Below, piece by piece: positions 9,027 to 17,321 of a stretch of DNA of 64,000 nucleotides; positions within the stretch are counted from its first letter, which is position 1, and each line of letters starts with the position of its first letter. The notes under the pieces are model-generated. The model was not told the origin of the DNA. It saw only the letters and a list, made by a program, of their open reading frames with translations, and ran no database searches. The stretch comes from Streptomyces sp. Ru72 (GTDB lineage: Bacteria; Actinomycetota; Actinomycetes; Streptomycetales; Streptomycetaceae). The position numbers were made by a program, and so were the translations under genes. The stretch covers positions 1 to 64,000 of the forward strand of contig NZ_PQSR01000031.1 in NCBI RefSeq assembly GCF_002920635.1, read 5' to 3'.

Positions 9027-9667
9027 TTGCGTTCCTCCGCGACGGTCAGCGCGGCGTCGGTCTTGGCGGTGATCTCCTCGACGCTCACGCCGGGTGCGGT
9101 CTCGACGAGGACCAGCCCCTCGTCGGTGACGTCGAGGACGCCGAGGTCGGTGATGATCCGGTCGACGCAGGCCTTGCCGGTCAGCGGCAGCGCGCACTCC
9201 TTGAGGATCTTCGGGCTCCCGTCCTTGGCGGTGTGGGTCATCACGACGATGACGGTGCGGGCGCCGTGCACCAGGTCCATCGCCCCGCCGATCCCCGTGA
9301 TCAGCTTTCCGGGGATCGCCCAGTTCGCCAGGTCGCCCCGCTCGGAGACCTGCATGGCGCCGAGCACGGCGACGTCGATGTGGCCGCCGCGGATCATGGA
9401 GAAGGAGAGCGCCGAGTCGAAGAACGCGGCGCCGGGCAGGACCGTGACGGTCTCCTTGCCCGCGTTGATCAGGTCCGGGTCGACCTCGTCCTCGGTGGGG
9501 TAGGGGCCGGTGCCCAGGATGCCGTTCTCCGACTCCAGGATCACCTCCACACCCTCGGGGAGGTGGTTGGGAATCAGGGTGGGCAGCCCTATGCCGAGGT
9601 TGACGTACTGACCGTCCCTCAGCTCGCGCGCCGCGCGGGCCGCCATCTCCTCACGGGTCCACGCCAT
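9023..9667 (-). CDS. pcaJ: PcaJ: 3-oxoadipate CoA-transferase subunit B
   Basis: A 214-residue beta subunit of the 3-oxoadipate:succinyl-CoA CoA-transferase. The SENGILG motif carries the glutamate that forms the enzyme-CoA thioester, and GIGLPT and GGHIDVAVLG are family-typical. With PcaI it activates beta-ketoadipate before the PcaF cleavage. ATG 9667 overlaps the pcaI stop by one base (TGATG), and the 3' end overlaps pcaF. A related SCOT-type transferase is possible from sequence alone, but the operon settles the role. Confidence 0.93.
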   Translation of the reverse strand: MAWTREEMAARAARELRDGQYVNLGIGLPTLIPNHLPEGVEVILESENGILGTGPYPTEDEVDPDLINAGKETVTVLPGAAFFDSALSFSMIRGGHIDVAVLGAMQVSERGDLANWAIPGKLITGIGGAMDLVHGARTVIVVMTHTAKDGSPKILKECALPLTGKACVDRIITDLGVLDVTDEGLVLVETAPGVSVEEITAKTDAALTVAEERK

Positions 9668-10449
9668 CACGCACTCACCGTTCCTCGTGCCTCGGGCGCG
9701 GAGATCGTGCGCCGCTCGATCTTCTTGTCCGCGGCCTGCTCGGGGGTGAGCGCGACGACCCGCTGCACGAAGATTCCCGGCAGATGCACGGCGTCCGGTT
9801 CGATCTCCCCCGGCTCCACCAACTCCTCCACCTCGGCGATCGTGACGTTGCCGGCCATGGCCGCCAGGGGGTTGAAGTTGCGGGAGGACTTGTTGAAGAC
9901 GAGGTTCCCGTGCCGGTCGCCCTTGGCCGCCCGCACCAGCGCGAAGTCGGTGCGGATGCCGCGCTCCAGCACGTACTCGGTGCCGTCGAACTCCCGCACC
10001 TCCTTGGGCGGGGAGGCCAGAGCGACCCCGCCCTGCCCGTCGTAGCGCCACGGCAGCCCGCCCTCGGCGACCTGGGTCCCCACACCCGCCGGGGTGTAGA
10101 AGGCGGGGATGCCGGCTCCGCCCGCCCGCAGCCGCTCGGCCAGCGTGCCCTGCGGGATCATCTCGACCTCGATCTCACCGGCCAGGTACTGGCGGGCGAA
10201 CTCCTTGTTCCCCCCGATGTAGGAGCCGGTCACCCGGGCGATCCGCCCGGCGGCCAGCAGGACCGCGAGACCGGATTCCATCGCCCCGCAGTTGTTGGAG
10301 ACGACGCTCAGGCCGTTGACCCCGCGCTCGTGGAGCGCCTGGATCAACGCGTTCGGCACGCCGCTCAACCCGAACCCGCCCACCGCCAGCGACGCGCCGT
10401 CCGGCACGTCGGCCACCGCCTCCAGGGCCGTGGCGACCACCTTGTCCAT
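9667..10449 (-). CDS. pcaI: PcaI: 3-oxoadipate CoA-transferase subunit A
   Basis: A 260-residue alpha subunit of the 3-oxoadipate CoA-transferase. The CoA-transferase family I signature appears near the N-terminus (DGASLAVGGFGLSGVPN). First gene of the seven-gene operon pcaI-J-F-H-G-B-L, which covers every step from protocatechuate to acetyl-CoA and succinyl-CoA. Its promoter must lie in the 242-bp gap shared with divergent pcaV. The ATG at 10449 is preceded by a weak GGGG-type ribosome site. Confidence 0.93.
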   Translation of the reverse strand: MDKVVATALEAVADVPDGASLAVGGFGLSGVPNALIQALHERGVNGLSVVSNNCGAMESGLAVLLAAGRIARVTGSYIGGNKEFARQYLAGEIEVEMIPQGTLAERLRAGGAGIPAFYTPAGVGTQVAEGGLPWRYDGQGGVALASPPKEVREFDGTEYVLERGIRTDFALVRAAKGDRHGNLVFNKSSRNFNPLAAMAGNVTIAEVEELVEPGEIEPDAVHLPGIFVQRVVALTPEQAADKKIERRTISAPEARGTVSA

Positions 10450-10471
10450 CCGTCAAGCCCCATCCGTCTGC

Positions 10472-10504
10472 AAAACCACGAGGACCTCGAAAACCACGAG
10501 GACC
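10472..10504. repeat. Two direct copies of AAAACCACGAGGACC
   Basis: Perfect 15-bp copies at 10472-10486 and 10490-10504 (18-bp period) lie just upstream of the pcaI start, in its probable 5' untranslated leader. Their role is unknown. Confidence 0.8.
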
Positions 10505-10514
10505 ATCGAATTAC

Positions 10515-10526
10515 TCAGCGCACTGA
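10515..10526. promoter_or_regulatory. Candidate PcaV operator 1 (TCAGCGCACTGA)
   Basis: A 12-bp near-palindrome with perfect TCAG/CTGA arms, 66 bp upstream of pcaI. It shares TCAGNGCAC with a second site at 10633-10650 near pcaV. MarR regulators bind short palindromes in such divergent gaps; that PcaV binds here is inference. Confidence 0.45.
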
Positions 10527-10632
10527 CTATTTCTTCGAGGTTTCACTCACGCTGCCACCCGGCGCTTGAATCGTCAAGAGCCCAGTCGAATCAGTGGATG
10601 AGCCCCATGGGGTGAGGTGGGGTGCAGGCGGT

Positions 10633-10650
10633 ATTGTTCAGTGCACCAAT
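10633..10650. promoter_or_regulatory. Candidate PcaV operator 2 (ATTG...CAAT imperfect palindrome)
   Basis: ATTGTTCAGTGCACCAAT has ATTG/CAAT outer arms and shares TCAGTGCAC with the other candidate site. It lies 42 bp upstream of the pcaV start, where binding would allow autoregulation. Assignment is by position and similarity only. Confidence 0.4.
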
Positions 10651-10691
10651 GGAATGACCCAAGCATGACGCACAGACGCTGAGGAGCGCTC

Positions 10692-11156
10692 ATGGCCGCG
10701 GTGGATCTCTCCGCCCACCCCGGGCACCTGGCCCGGCGGCTGCAGCAGGCGCACTACCTGCTGTGGAACACGATGGTCTCGGAGGAGATCACCTCGCCGC
10801 AGTTCGCGGTCCTGAACGCGCTCGTCGCGGAGCCGGGCCTGGACCAGCGCACGGTGGGGGAGCGGGTGGGCCTCGACCGGTCCACGATCGCCGAGGTGAT
10901 CAGCCGGCTCAGCCGGCGCGGGCTCCTCGACAAGGTCCGCGACCCGCAGGACGGCCGCCGCTTCCTGCTGCGCCTGACGGAGGACGGTGTGCGGACGCAC
11001 CGCAAGCTGACCGTGCGCACGGCCCGGATGAACCAGGTCTTCCTGGCCCCGCTCGCCCCGGAGGAGCAGACCCTCTTCCTGGACCTCATCCGGCGTGTCG
11101 CGGACGCCGCCGAGGGCCTGCGCAACCCGGCGGAACCCCTCGCGGCCAAGACCTGA
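10692..11156 (+). CDS. pcaV: PcaV: MarR-family repressor of the protocatechuate operon
   Basis: A 154-residue MarR-family winged-helix regulator, divergent from pcaI. The DNA-recognition segment is LDQRTVGERVGLDRSTIAEV, followed by a wing containing DPQDGRR. The N-terminal helix has R15-R16 (HLARRLQQAHY); as I recall, Arg15 contacts protocatechuate in S. coelicolor PcaV. The expected behaviour is repression of the pca operon, relieved by protocatechuate. The identification rests on family, divergent position and sequence. Confidence 0.88.
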   Translation: MAAVDLSAHPGHLARRLQQAHYLLWNTMVSEEITSPQFAVLNALVAEPGLDQRTVGERVGLDRSTIAEVISRLSRRGLLDKVRDPQDGRRFLLRLTEDGVRTHRKLTVRTARMNQVFLAPLAPEEQTLFLDLIRRVADAAEGLRNPAEPLAAKT

Positions 11157-11281
11157 CCCCACGGTCCGGGAGCCGGAGGTCCGCGGAGAAACGTGACCGT
11201 CCGCCGCTCGAACGGGGGTCCGGAGGCGGCCCGGTGGTCCGTTCAGCGGACGGTGACCACCGGATTCCGGATCGGCGGACC

Positions 11282-11307
11282 TAGACTGGGGTGCCCCGCG
11301 GCACCCC
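11282..11307 (+). promoter_or_regulatory. Possible -10 element and leader hairpin
   Basis: TAGACT at 11282-11287 resembles a -10 hexamer. It is followed at once by a perfect hairpin, GGGGTGCC / GGCACCCC (11288-11295 and 11300-11307, 4-nt loop). The pair precedes the gene at 11341. It could equally be a terminator for pcaV. Confidence 0.35.
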
Positions 11308-11340
11308 AGACGCGTACACCGCGAAGGAAGGCGGCACCCC

Positions 11341-11673
11341 GTGGACCGGACCCTCGCCACCCGTTCCCCGCGCACCTCCGCGGACTGGTGGGTCACCGCC
11401 GACCAGGCACGGCACGCGGCCCAGAGCGGTCTCGCGGACGCCGCGACGGCACCCGACCTGCTGCGCACCCTCACCGAGCTGGACCGGGCCCGCCATGAGG
11501 CGCGCGTCGCCGTCGGTGCCGCGGTGGAGGCACTGCTCGCGGGCGGCGTCGCCTGGGAGGCGATCGCGGCCGCTTTGGGATTCGGCTCGCCCGACGAGGC
11601 CCGTCAGGCGCTCGCCCCCGACCGCCGGGACGCGGGAGCGGCGCTCGAACGCCGACTGGGGCGCAGGGCGTAG
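11341..11673 (+). CDS. Hypothetical protein (110 aa)
   Basis: A 110-residue unrecognised protein starting at GTG after GAAGGCGGC. It is helical and Ala/Arg-rich. The middle part (VEALLAGGVAWEAIAAALGFGSPDEARQAL) looks like the short helix-turn-helix-like module of small Streptomyces proteins that carry a 'W..IA..LG.S...A' pattern. No membrane segment or signal peptide. Function unknown. Confidence 0.6.
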   Translation: MDRTLATRSPRTSADWWVTADQARHAAQSGLADAATAPDLLRTLTELDRARHEARVAVGAAVEALLAGGVAWEAIAAALGFGSPDEARQALAPDRRDAGAALERRLGRRA

Positions 11674-11931
11674 CCCCGGACAGCCACCACACCCGGGCGG
11701 GCGTGATCCGCGCCCGCCCCCGCTGGGCGGGCGTCACCCGGAATCGCCCCGCCGGGCGAGCGCCATCCGCAGCCGCCCCCGCCTGGCGAGCCATCCGCAG
11801 CCGCCTTCGTCGGAGGGCGTCGCCCGCGCATGCCCCCGGCCGGCGAGTGTCGTCCGCGCCCGCCGCCGGGCAGGTCCGCCGCCGTCCGCCGGAGGGCCCG
11901 ACGTCCGCCGGAGTCAGTCCGTCCGCCGGAG
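11674..11931. other. Degenerate GC-rich repeat region
   Basis: About 260 non-coding bases made of variations on GCGGGCG, CCATCCGCAGCCGCC and TCCGCCGGAG. A clean direct duplication at its end is listed separately. No gene or promoter is convincing. Confidence 0.5.
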
Positions 11932-11938
11932 TCAGTCC
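11903..11938. repeat. 18-bp tandem duplication across the ligase stop codon
   Basis: GTCCGCCGGAGTCAGTCC occurs twice back to back (11903-11920, 11921-11938), with a partial copy just before. The second copy contains the stop codon of the minus-strand ligase gene, so the duplication arose at its 3' end without changing the protein beyond the stop. Confidence 0.85.
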
Positions 11939-13002
11939 GGGACGCCGAGGATCTCCGCGAGGTCGTAGCGCACCGGCTCCTGCAGCTGCGCGTACGTACA
12001 GCTCTCGGGGGTGCGGTCCGGGCGCCAGCGGCGGAAGCGCGCGGTGTGCCGGAAGCGCTCGCCGTTCTCCATGTGGTCGTACGCCACCTCCGCCACCCGC
12101 TCCGGCCGCAGCGGCACCCACGACAGGTCCTTCTTCCCCGACCAGCGGCTCGGCGCCCCCGGCAGCCGGGCCGTCTCGTGCGCCTCCTCGTCCGACCAGG
12201 CCGCCCAGGGGTGCCCGGCGACATGGTCCATCCGCAGCGGCTCCAGCTCCTCCACCAGCCGCTCCCGCTGCTTCATCGGGAACGCGGCCGACACCCCCAC
12301 GTGCTGGAGCGCGCCCCGGTCGTCGTACAGCCCGAGCAGCAGTGACCCCACGACCGGGCCGCTCTTGTGGAAGCGGTAGCCCGCCACCACGACGTCCGCC
12401 GTGCGCTCGTGCTTGACCTTGAACATCACGCGTTCGTCCGGACGGTAGGGGAGGGAGAGCGGCTTGGCGATCACCCCGTCCAGGCCCGCGCCCTCGTACT
12501 GCTCGAACCACTGCTCGGCCACCGCGCGGTCCGTCGTCGCCGGAGCCAGGTGGACGGGCGGCCGCACTCCGGACAGCGCCCGCTCCAACAGGGAGCGCCG
12601 CTGGCCCAGCGGAACGTCGAGCAGCGAGTCGTCGTCCAGCGCCAGCAGATCGAACGCCACGAACGACGCCGGGGTCTTCCGCGCCAGCATCCGCACCCGC
12701 GAGTCCGCCGGATGGATCCGCTCCGTCAGCGCGTCGAAGTCCAGGCGGCCCTCCCGTGCGATCACGATCTCCCCGTCCACCACGCACCGCTCGGGCAGCC
12801 GCTCCCGCAGCGCCTCCACCAGCTCGGGGAAATACCTGGTCAGTGGCTTCCCCGTACGGCTGCCCAGCTCGACCTCCGCGCCGTCGCGGAAGACGATGGC
12901 CCTGAAACCGTCCCACTTCGCCTCGTACTGCATGTCCGGTGGGATCGCCGCCACGGGCTTGGCGAGCATCGGCTTCACTGGGGGCATCACCGGCAGGTCC
13001 AT
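11932..13002 (-). CDS. ATP-dependent DNA ligase (stand-alone LigD ligase domain)
   Basis: A 356-residue ATP-dependent DNA ligase of the LigD/LigC type. The adenylation motif I is EAKWDGFRA near residue 24, with the lysine that takes AMP; ELGSRTGK, DGEIV, DGVIAKP and VMFKVKHE (motif V region) follow. The OB-fold C-terminus is present. It seals breaks in Ku-dependent non-homologous end joining. ATG 13002 is chosen because the adenylation domain starts directly after it. The gene is divergent from the polymerase gene with a 75-bp gap. No Ku gene lies in the window. Confidence 0.88.
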   Translation of the reverse strand: MDLPVMPPVKPMLAKPVAAIPPDMQYEAKWDGFRAIVFRDGAEVELGSRTGKPLTRYFPELVEALRERLPERCVVDGEIVIAREGRLDFDALTERIHPADSRVRMLARKTPASFVAFDLLALDDDSLLDVPLGQRRSLLERALSGVRPPVHLAPATTDRAVAEQWFEQYEGAGLDGVIAKPLSLPYRPDERVMFKVKHERTADVVVAGYRFHKSGPVVGSLLLGLYDDRGALQHVGVSAAFPMKQRERLVEELEPLRMDHVAGHPWAAWSDEEAHETARLPGAPSRWSGKKDLSWVPLRPERVAEVAYDHMENGERFRHTARFRRWRPDRTPESCTYAQLQEPVRYDLAEILGVPD

Positions 13003-13077
13003 GCCTTCGATTCTGCTGCCCGGCGAGGCGGTTCGCCCGGTGTGCGAGGAGGGGGGCGGGCGCCTACCGTGGCTCGC

Positions 13078-14124
13078 ATGGGCGATGCGGTGGAGCTGGA
13101 GGTGGCGGGCAGGACGGTACGGCTGTCCAGCCCCGACAAGGTCTTCTTCCCGGAGCGTGGCTTCACCAAGCTCGACGTCGCGCAGTACTACATGGCCGTC
13201 GGGCCCGGCATCCTGCGCGCCCTGCGCGACCGGCCCACCACCCTGGAGCGCTACCCGGACGGGGTGACCGGCGAGTGGTTCTTCCAGAAGCGGGCGCCCA
13301 AGAGCATGCCGGACTGGATCCCCACCGCGCACATCACCTTCCCCAGCGGCCGCAGCGCCGACGAGATGTGCCCGACCGAGGCCGGCGCCGTCGTCTGGGC
13401 CGCGCAGTACGGCACACTCACCTTCCACCCGTGGCCGGTGCGCCGCACCGACGTCGACCGCCCCGACGAACTGCGCATCGACCTCGACCCCCAGCCCGGT
13501 ACCGACTACGCCGACGCGGTGCGTGCCGCCCATGAACTGCGCGCCGTCCTCGACGAGTACGGCGGGCTGCGCGGCTGGCCCAAGACGTCCGGCGGCCGGG
13601 GCCTGCACGTCTTCGTGCCCGTCGAGCCCCGCTGGACCTTCACCCAGGTGCGCCGCGCCGCGATCGCCGTCGGGCGCGAGCTGGAGCGGCGGATGCCCGA
13701 GCACGTGACCATCGCCTGGTGGAAGGAGGAGCGGGGCGAGAAGATCTTCCTGGACTACAACCAGACCGCCCGCGACCGCACCGTCGCCTCCGCCTACTCG
13801 GTACGCCCGAGGCCCCACGCCCCCGTGTCGGCGCCGCTGCGCTGGGAGGAGCTCGACGACGCGGAACCCCGCGACTTCGACCTCGCGACCATGCCGCGCC
13901 GGTTCGCCGAACTGGGTGACGTCCACGCGGACATGGACGACCACGCCTTCTCCCTCGAGGAGCTCCTCGACCTCGCCCGCCGCGACGAACACGACCACGG
14001 GCTCGGCGACCTGCCCTATCCGCCCGAGTACCCGAAGATGCCGGGCGAGCCGAAGCGCGTGCAGCCGAGCCGGGCGCGGCGGGAGCGCAAGTCGGAGACC
14101 CCCGAGGGTCCGGCCGCCTCCTGA
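13078..14124 (+). CDS. LigD-type polymerase/primase domain protein
   Basis: A 348-residue archaeo-eukaryotic-primase-fold polymerase, the stand-alone POL domain of LigD. Visible motifs are the metal-binding LRIDLDPQPG, the KTSGGRGLHVFVP loop and the ERGEKIFLDYNQTARDRTVASAYS segment. In mycobacteria this domain is fused to nuclease and ligase domains; Streptomyces often encode the parts separately, as here. Expected role: gap filling during end joining. The C-terminal tail (SRARRERKSETPEG) is basic and probably disordered. Confidence 0.88.
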   Translation: MGDAVELEVAGRTVRLSSPDKVFFPERGFTKLDVAQYYMAVGPGILRALRDRPTTLERYPDGVTGEWFFQKRAPKSMPDWIPTAHITFPSGRSADEMCPTEAGAVVWAAQYGTLTFHPWPVRRTDVDRPDELRIDLDPQPGTDYADAVRAAHELRAVLDEYGGLRGWPKTSGGRGLHVFVPVEPRWTFTQVRRAAIAVGRELERRMPEHVTIAWWKEERGEKIFLDYNQTARDRTVASAYSVRPRPHAPVSAPLRWEELDDAEPRDFDLATMPRRFAELGDVHADMDDHAFSLEELLDLARRDEHDHGLGDLPYPPEYPKMPGEPKRVQPSRARRERKSETPEGPAAS

Positions 14125-14307
14125 CGTGTTCTGACGTCCCCCTGATCCGCGCGGACGTCGCCCGCCCCACGACACGTATATATCGGTATGTCGTCAATAC
14201 GAAGAATGTCTCTTTTGTGCGGATAAGCTCGCGCTGTGCCGCTACCGGTCCGTTGTTCGCCCAGCGGCTCTTCTCCATGAATTGCGTACGAGGATGGGGA
14301 GTTCCGC

Positions 14308-15258
14308 ATGGACAGACGCAGCTTCCACCGGAGGATGCTGATCGGCGGCGCCGCCGTGGCGACATCGTTGTCACTCGCTCCTGAGGCTTTCGCGGACGGT
14401 GGTGGGCCGCGGACGGCGCCCGCCGGCGGCAAGGAGAGGCACATCAAACTCTTCGCCGCGGAGCTCGGTAAAGGACGGATGGGCTACGGCATCGCAGGCA
14501 AGAAGGCGACCATCCCGGGGCCGGTGATCGAGCTGGTCGAGGGCGACACGCTGTACATCGAGTTCGAGAACCGGCTGGACGTCTCGACGGGCCTGCATGT
14601 GCACGGGGTGGACTACACGATCAGCAACGACGGAACGAAGCTCACCGAAAGCCTCGTCAAGCCTGGCCGCAAACGCACCTACGTGTGGAAGACACACGCC
14701 CCCGGCCGCCGCAAGGACGGCAGCTATCGGGAGGGCAGCGCGGGCTACTGGCACTACCACGACCATGCCATCGGCACCTCGCACGGCACCGGTGGCGTAC
14801 GCGCGGGCCTGTTCGGCGGCTTGATCGTGCGCCGTCAGGGCGACATCCTCCCCGACACCACGCACACCCTCGTGTTCAACGAGACGTCGATCAACAACGG
14901 CAAGGGGCACTCCGGACCCACCTTCGAGGCCGTCGTGGGAGAGCGCGTCGAGTTCGTGATGATCACGCACGGGGACGACTTCCACACGTTCCACCTGCAC
15001 GGTCACCGGTGGGCGGACAACCGCACGGGACTGCTCGCCGGTCCTGAGGACTCGAGCCCGCTCATCGACACCCGGGTCGTCGGTCCCGGTGTCTCCTTCG
15101 GCTTCCAGGTCATCGCGGGCGAGTCGGGCGGCGCGGGCGCGTGGATGTACCACTGCCACGTCCAAAGGCACTCCGACAAGGGGATGGCCGGGCTGTTCCT
15201 CGTGCGGGGAGAGGATGGAAAGATCCCTGAATACGACGATTCGTCGCACAAGCACTAG
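14308..15258 (+). CDS. Two-domain small laccase (SLAC), Tat-exported
   Basis: A 316-residue multicopper oxidase of the trimeric two-domain type. A twin-arginine signal (DRRSFHRRMLIGGAA) begins the protein. Copper-ligand motifs are LHVHG, WHYHDH, HTFHLHGHRW and the C-terminal YHCHVQRHSDKGM, which carries the His-Cys-His and the axial Met of the type-1 site. It oxidises phenols with oxygen; its S. coelicolor counterpart acts on lignin-related phenols. The location beside the pca operon is consistent with aromatic degradation. Start: ATG after GGGGAG. An AT-rich upstream region (about 14169-14240) probably holds the promoter. Confidence 0.92.
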   Translation: MDRRSFHRRMLIGGAAVATSLSLAPEAFADGGGPRTAPAGGKERHIKLFAAELGKGRMGYGIAGKKATIPGPVIELVEGDTLYIEFENRLDVSTGLHVHGVDYTISNDGTKLTESLVKPGRKRTYVWKTHAPGRRKDGSYREGSAGYWHYHDHAIGTSHGTGGVRAGLFGGLIVRRQGDILPDTTHTLVFNETSINNGKGHSGPTFEAVVGERVEFVMITHGDDFHTFHLHGHRWADNRTGLLAGPEDSSPLIDTRVVGPGVSFGFQVIAGESGGAGAWMYHCHVQRHSDKGMAGLFLVRGEDGKIPEYDDSSHKH

Positions 15259-15261
15259 ATC

Positions 15262-15275
15262 TGGGAGCGCTCTCA
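15262..15275. promoter_or_regulatory. LacI-family operator TGGGAGCGCTCTCA
   Basis: A 14-bp near-perfect palindrome with the central GAGCGCTC common to Streptomyces LacI-family operators. It lies four bases after the laccase stop and 55 bp before the LacI gene start, next to a possible -10 (TATCCT, 15294-15299). It suggests autoregulation. Confidence 0.7.
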
Positions 15276-15329
15276 GCGGTGGCGCGGCCGGGGCTATCCT
15301 GATCGGCAACCGCCGAGGAGGAGCCCCAC

Positions 15330-16367
15330 GTGACCGAGACCGCGCCGCGCCCCACGCTGGAGGCCGTGGCTGCCCGGGCCGGGGTCTCCCGGGCGACGGT
15401 GTCCCGCGTCGTCAACGGCGGAGACGGAGTGCGCGAGCCCCTCGTCGAGCGGGTGCGCCGCGCCGTGGAGGAACTCGGGTACGTGCCGAACCAGGCCGCG
15501 CGCAGCCTGGTCACCAAGCGGCACGACGCGGTCGCCGTCGTGATCGCCGAGCCGGAGACCCGGGTCTTCGCCGACCCCTTCTTCGCCCTGCAACTGCGCG
15601 GCATCAGCAGGGAACTGACGGCCCACGACTCCCAGCTCGTCCTGCTGCTGACGGAGGGCCGCGCCGACCACGCCCGGGTCGGCCGCTATCTGGCCGGCGG
15701 GCACGTCGACGGCGCGCTCGTCTTCTCGCTGCACCTCGAGGACCCGCTGCCCGAGCTGGTGCAGCGGGCCGGGGTGCCCACCGTGTTCGGCGGGCGGCCG
15801 GGCTGGGGCGACGGCACCCGCAGCGCCGTCTACGTCGACAGCGACAACCGCGGCGGTGCCCGAGAGGCCGTGCGCCATCTCGTGGGGCTCGGCCGTCGCC
15901 GCATCGCGCACATCACCGGCGCCCTCGACCAGACGTCCGCCGTGGACCGACTCGACGGGTTCCGCGACGTCATGGTCGACGCCGACCCGGGGCTCGTCGT
16001 GGCGGGGGACTTCACACCGGCGGGCGGCGAACGGGCGATGCGGGAGCTGCTGGGCCGCTGCCCGGACCTGGACGCCGTGTTCGCCGCCAACGACCTCAGC
16101 GCCTCGGGCGCCCTGCGGGTGCTGCGCGCAGAGGGCCGCCGGGTGCCCGACGACGTCGCCGTCGTCGGCTTCGACGACATGCTGCCGGTCGCCGAACAGA
16201 CCGACCCGCCGCTGACGACGGTCCGCCAGGACATCGAGGAGATGGGCCGTTTGATGGCCCGGATGCTGCTGCGCGGCCTCGACCGGCGGGGTGGCGAGCC
16301 GGGAGCGGGCGGCGCGCCGTCGAGCGTGGTGCTGCCGACGACGCTGGTCCGGCGGGCGTCGGCGTGA
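15330..16367 (+). CDS. LacI-family transcriptional regulator
   Basis: A 345-residue LacI/GalR-type regulator. The N-terminal helix-turn-helix is LEAVAARAGVSRATVSRVVN with hinge helix NQAARSLVTKR, followed by a periplasmic-binding-protein-like effector domain (DGALVFSLH, FAANDLSASGALRVL, VVGFDD). It probably binds a sugar. Its ligand is unknown because no sugar genes lie beside it; regulation of the laccase gene is possible but not supported by an upstream operator there. GTG start after GAGGAG. Confidence 0.9.
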   Translation: MTETAPRPTLEAVAARAGVSRATVSRVVNGGDGVREPLVERVRRAVEELGYVPNQAARSLVTKRHDAVAVVIAEPETRVFADPFFALQLRGISRELTAHDSQLVLLLTEGRADHARVGRYLAGGHVDGALVFSLHLEDPLPELVQRAGVPTVFGGRPGWGDGTRSAVYVDSDNRGGAREAVRHLVGLGRRRIAHITGALDQTSAVDRLDGFRDVMVDADPGLVVAGDFTPAGGERAMRELLGRCPDLDAVFAANDLSASGALRVLRAEGRRVPDDVAVVGFDDMLPVAEQTDPPLTTVRQDIEEMGRLMARMLLRGLDRRGGEPGAGGAPSSVVLPTTLVRRASA

Positions 16368-16397
16368 CGCCACGGTCATGGACCGACCGTCACGTCA
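16365..16397. terminator. Imperfect hairpin between convergent genes
   Basis: TGACGCCACGGTC (16365-16377, containing the LacI stop) pairs with GACCGTCACGTCA (16385-16397) with two mismatches and a 7-nt loop. Position supports a terminator; there is no U-tract. Confidence 0.5.
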
Positions 16398-16520
16398 ACC
16401 GGCGCTGTCCCGTCGGCGTTCAAAGAGGTGACAGGCCGGGGACCGCTTTCGGGCGGATCTAAGGCAGGACGCGGCGCGTGCGGCCAGGAGCCCGGCACCG
16501 CGCCCGGAACCGACCCGGTG

Positions 16521-17321
16521 TCAGCTCTGCTGCGGCTGCGGCGGCGCGCTCTTGATCACCGCGAAGCGGGCTCCGTAAGGGTCGGCGAGCCGGGCGATAC
16601 GGCCCACTCCTTCGATGTCCGTCGCGGGCATCCGGACGCTGCCGCCCAGCTCCTGCGCCTTGCTCACCATGGCGTCCGCGTCCGTGACCTCGAAGTACGG
16701 CAGGAAGTGCGCACCGGACTCCGCGTCCGTGGGGTCGTCGGCCAGCGGGACGAGGCCGCCGAACATGTCGTCCCGGCCGCCGCCCTCCGGGTTGATGCAC
16801 GTGTACGTGCCGCCGGGGAAGGGGACGCCCTCGGTTTCCCAGCCGAGTACCTGGCGGTAGAACGCAGCTGCGCGGGCGATGTCCGGCGTGTACAGCTCGA
16901 CCCAGCACAGCGAGCCCGGGTCGCCGGCCACCTCGATGCCCTTGGTGCGCCCCGGTTGCCAGATGCCGAACGGCACGTCGGCCGCATCGGCGAGGACGGC
17001 CATGTGGCCCTCACCCATCACGTCCATGGGCCGCATGAGCACACTGCCACCGGACTGCTCGGCCGCCTTGGCGGTGGCCTCCGCGTCGGCACTCTGGAAG
17101 TAGACGGTCCAGGACGGCGGCCCCTGCTCCTGGGTGGTCTGCATGCCGCCGGCCGCGATCCTGCCGGACAGTTGGAAGAAGCCGTAGCCGCCGGCGTCGG
17201 GGCCCGCCGACTGGAACTGCCAGCCGAAGAGACCGCCGTAGAAGGAGCCGGCGCCGTCGATGTCCGGGGTGCCGATGTCGAGCCAGTTCGGAGCGCCGTT
17301 GACGAAACGGGTGGTGAGCAT
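16521..17321 (-). CDS. Two-domain VOC-family protein
   Basis: A 266-residue protein made of two glyoxalase/bleomycin-resistance (VOC) modules, each starting with the same pattern: NWLDIGTPDIDGAGSFYGGLFGW and CWVELYTPDIARAAAFYRQVLGW. Each ends in a similar FGxI/FAVI strand. Such proteins may be glyoxalase-like enzymes or binding/resistance proteins; the substrate is unknown. ATG 17321 is chosen for its strong AAGGAGGG ribosome site (17326-17333), not the longer frame upstream. Confidence 0.88.
   Translation of the reverse strand: MLTTRFVNGAPNWLDIGTPDIDGAGSFYGGLFGWQFQSAGPDAGGYGFFQLSGRIAAGGMQTTQEQGPPSWTVYFQSADAEATAKAAEQSGGSVLMRPMDVMGEGHMAVLADAADVPFGIWQPGRTKGIEVAGDPGSLCWVELYTPDIARAAAFYRQVLGWETEGVPFPGGTYTCINPEGGGRDDMFGGLVPLADDPTDAESGAHFLPYFEVTDADAMVSKAQELGGSVRMPATDIEGVGRIARLADPYGARFAVIKSAPPQPQQS

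Noticed and set aside
12939..13535. Alternative plus-strand frame over the LigD polymerase N-terminus
   Set aside because: Frame-shifted shadow of the true polymerase gene, with no motif.
13003..14175. 747-residue frame joining the LigD ligase to an upstream extension
   Set aside because: The extension is antisense to the polymerase gene and lacks any ligase-related feature; ATG 13002 starts the adenylation domain.
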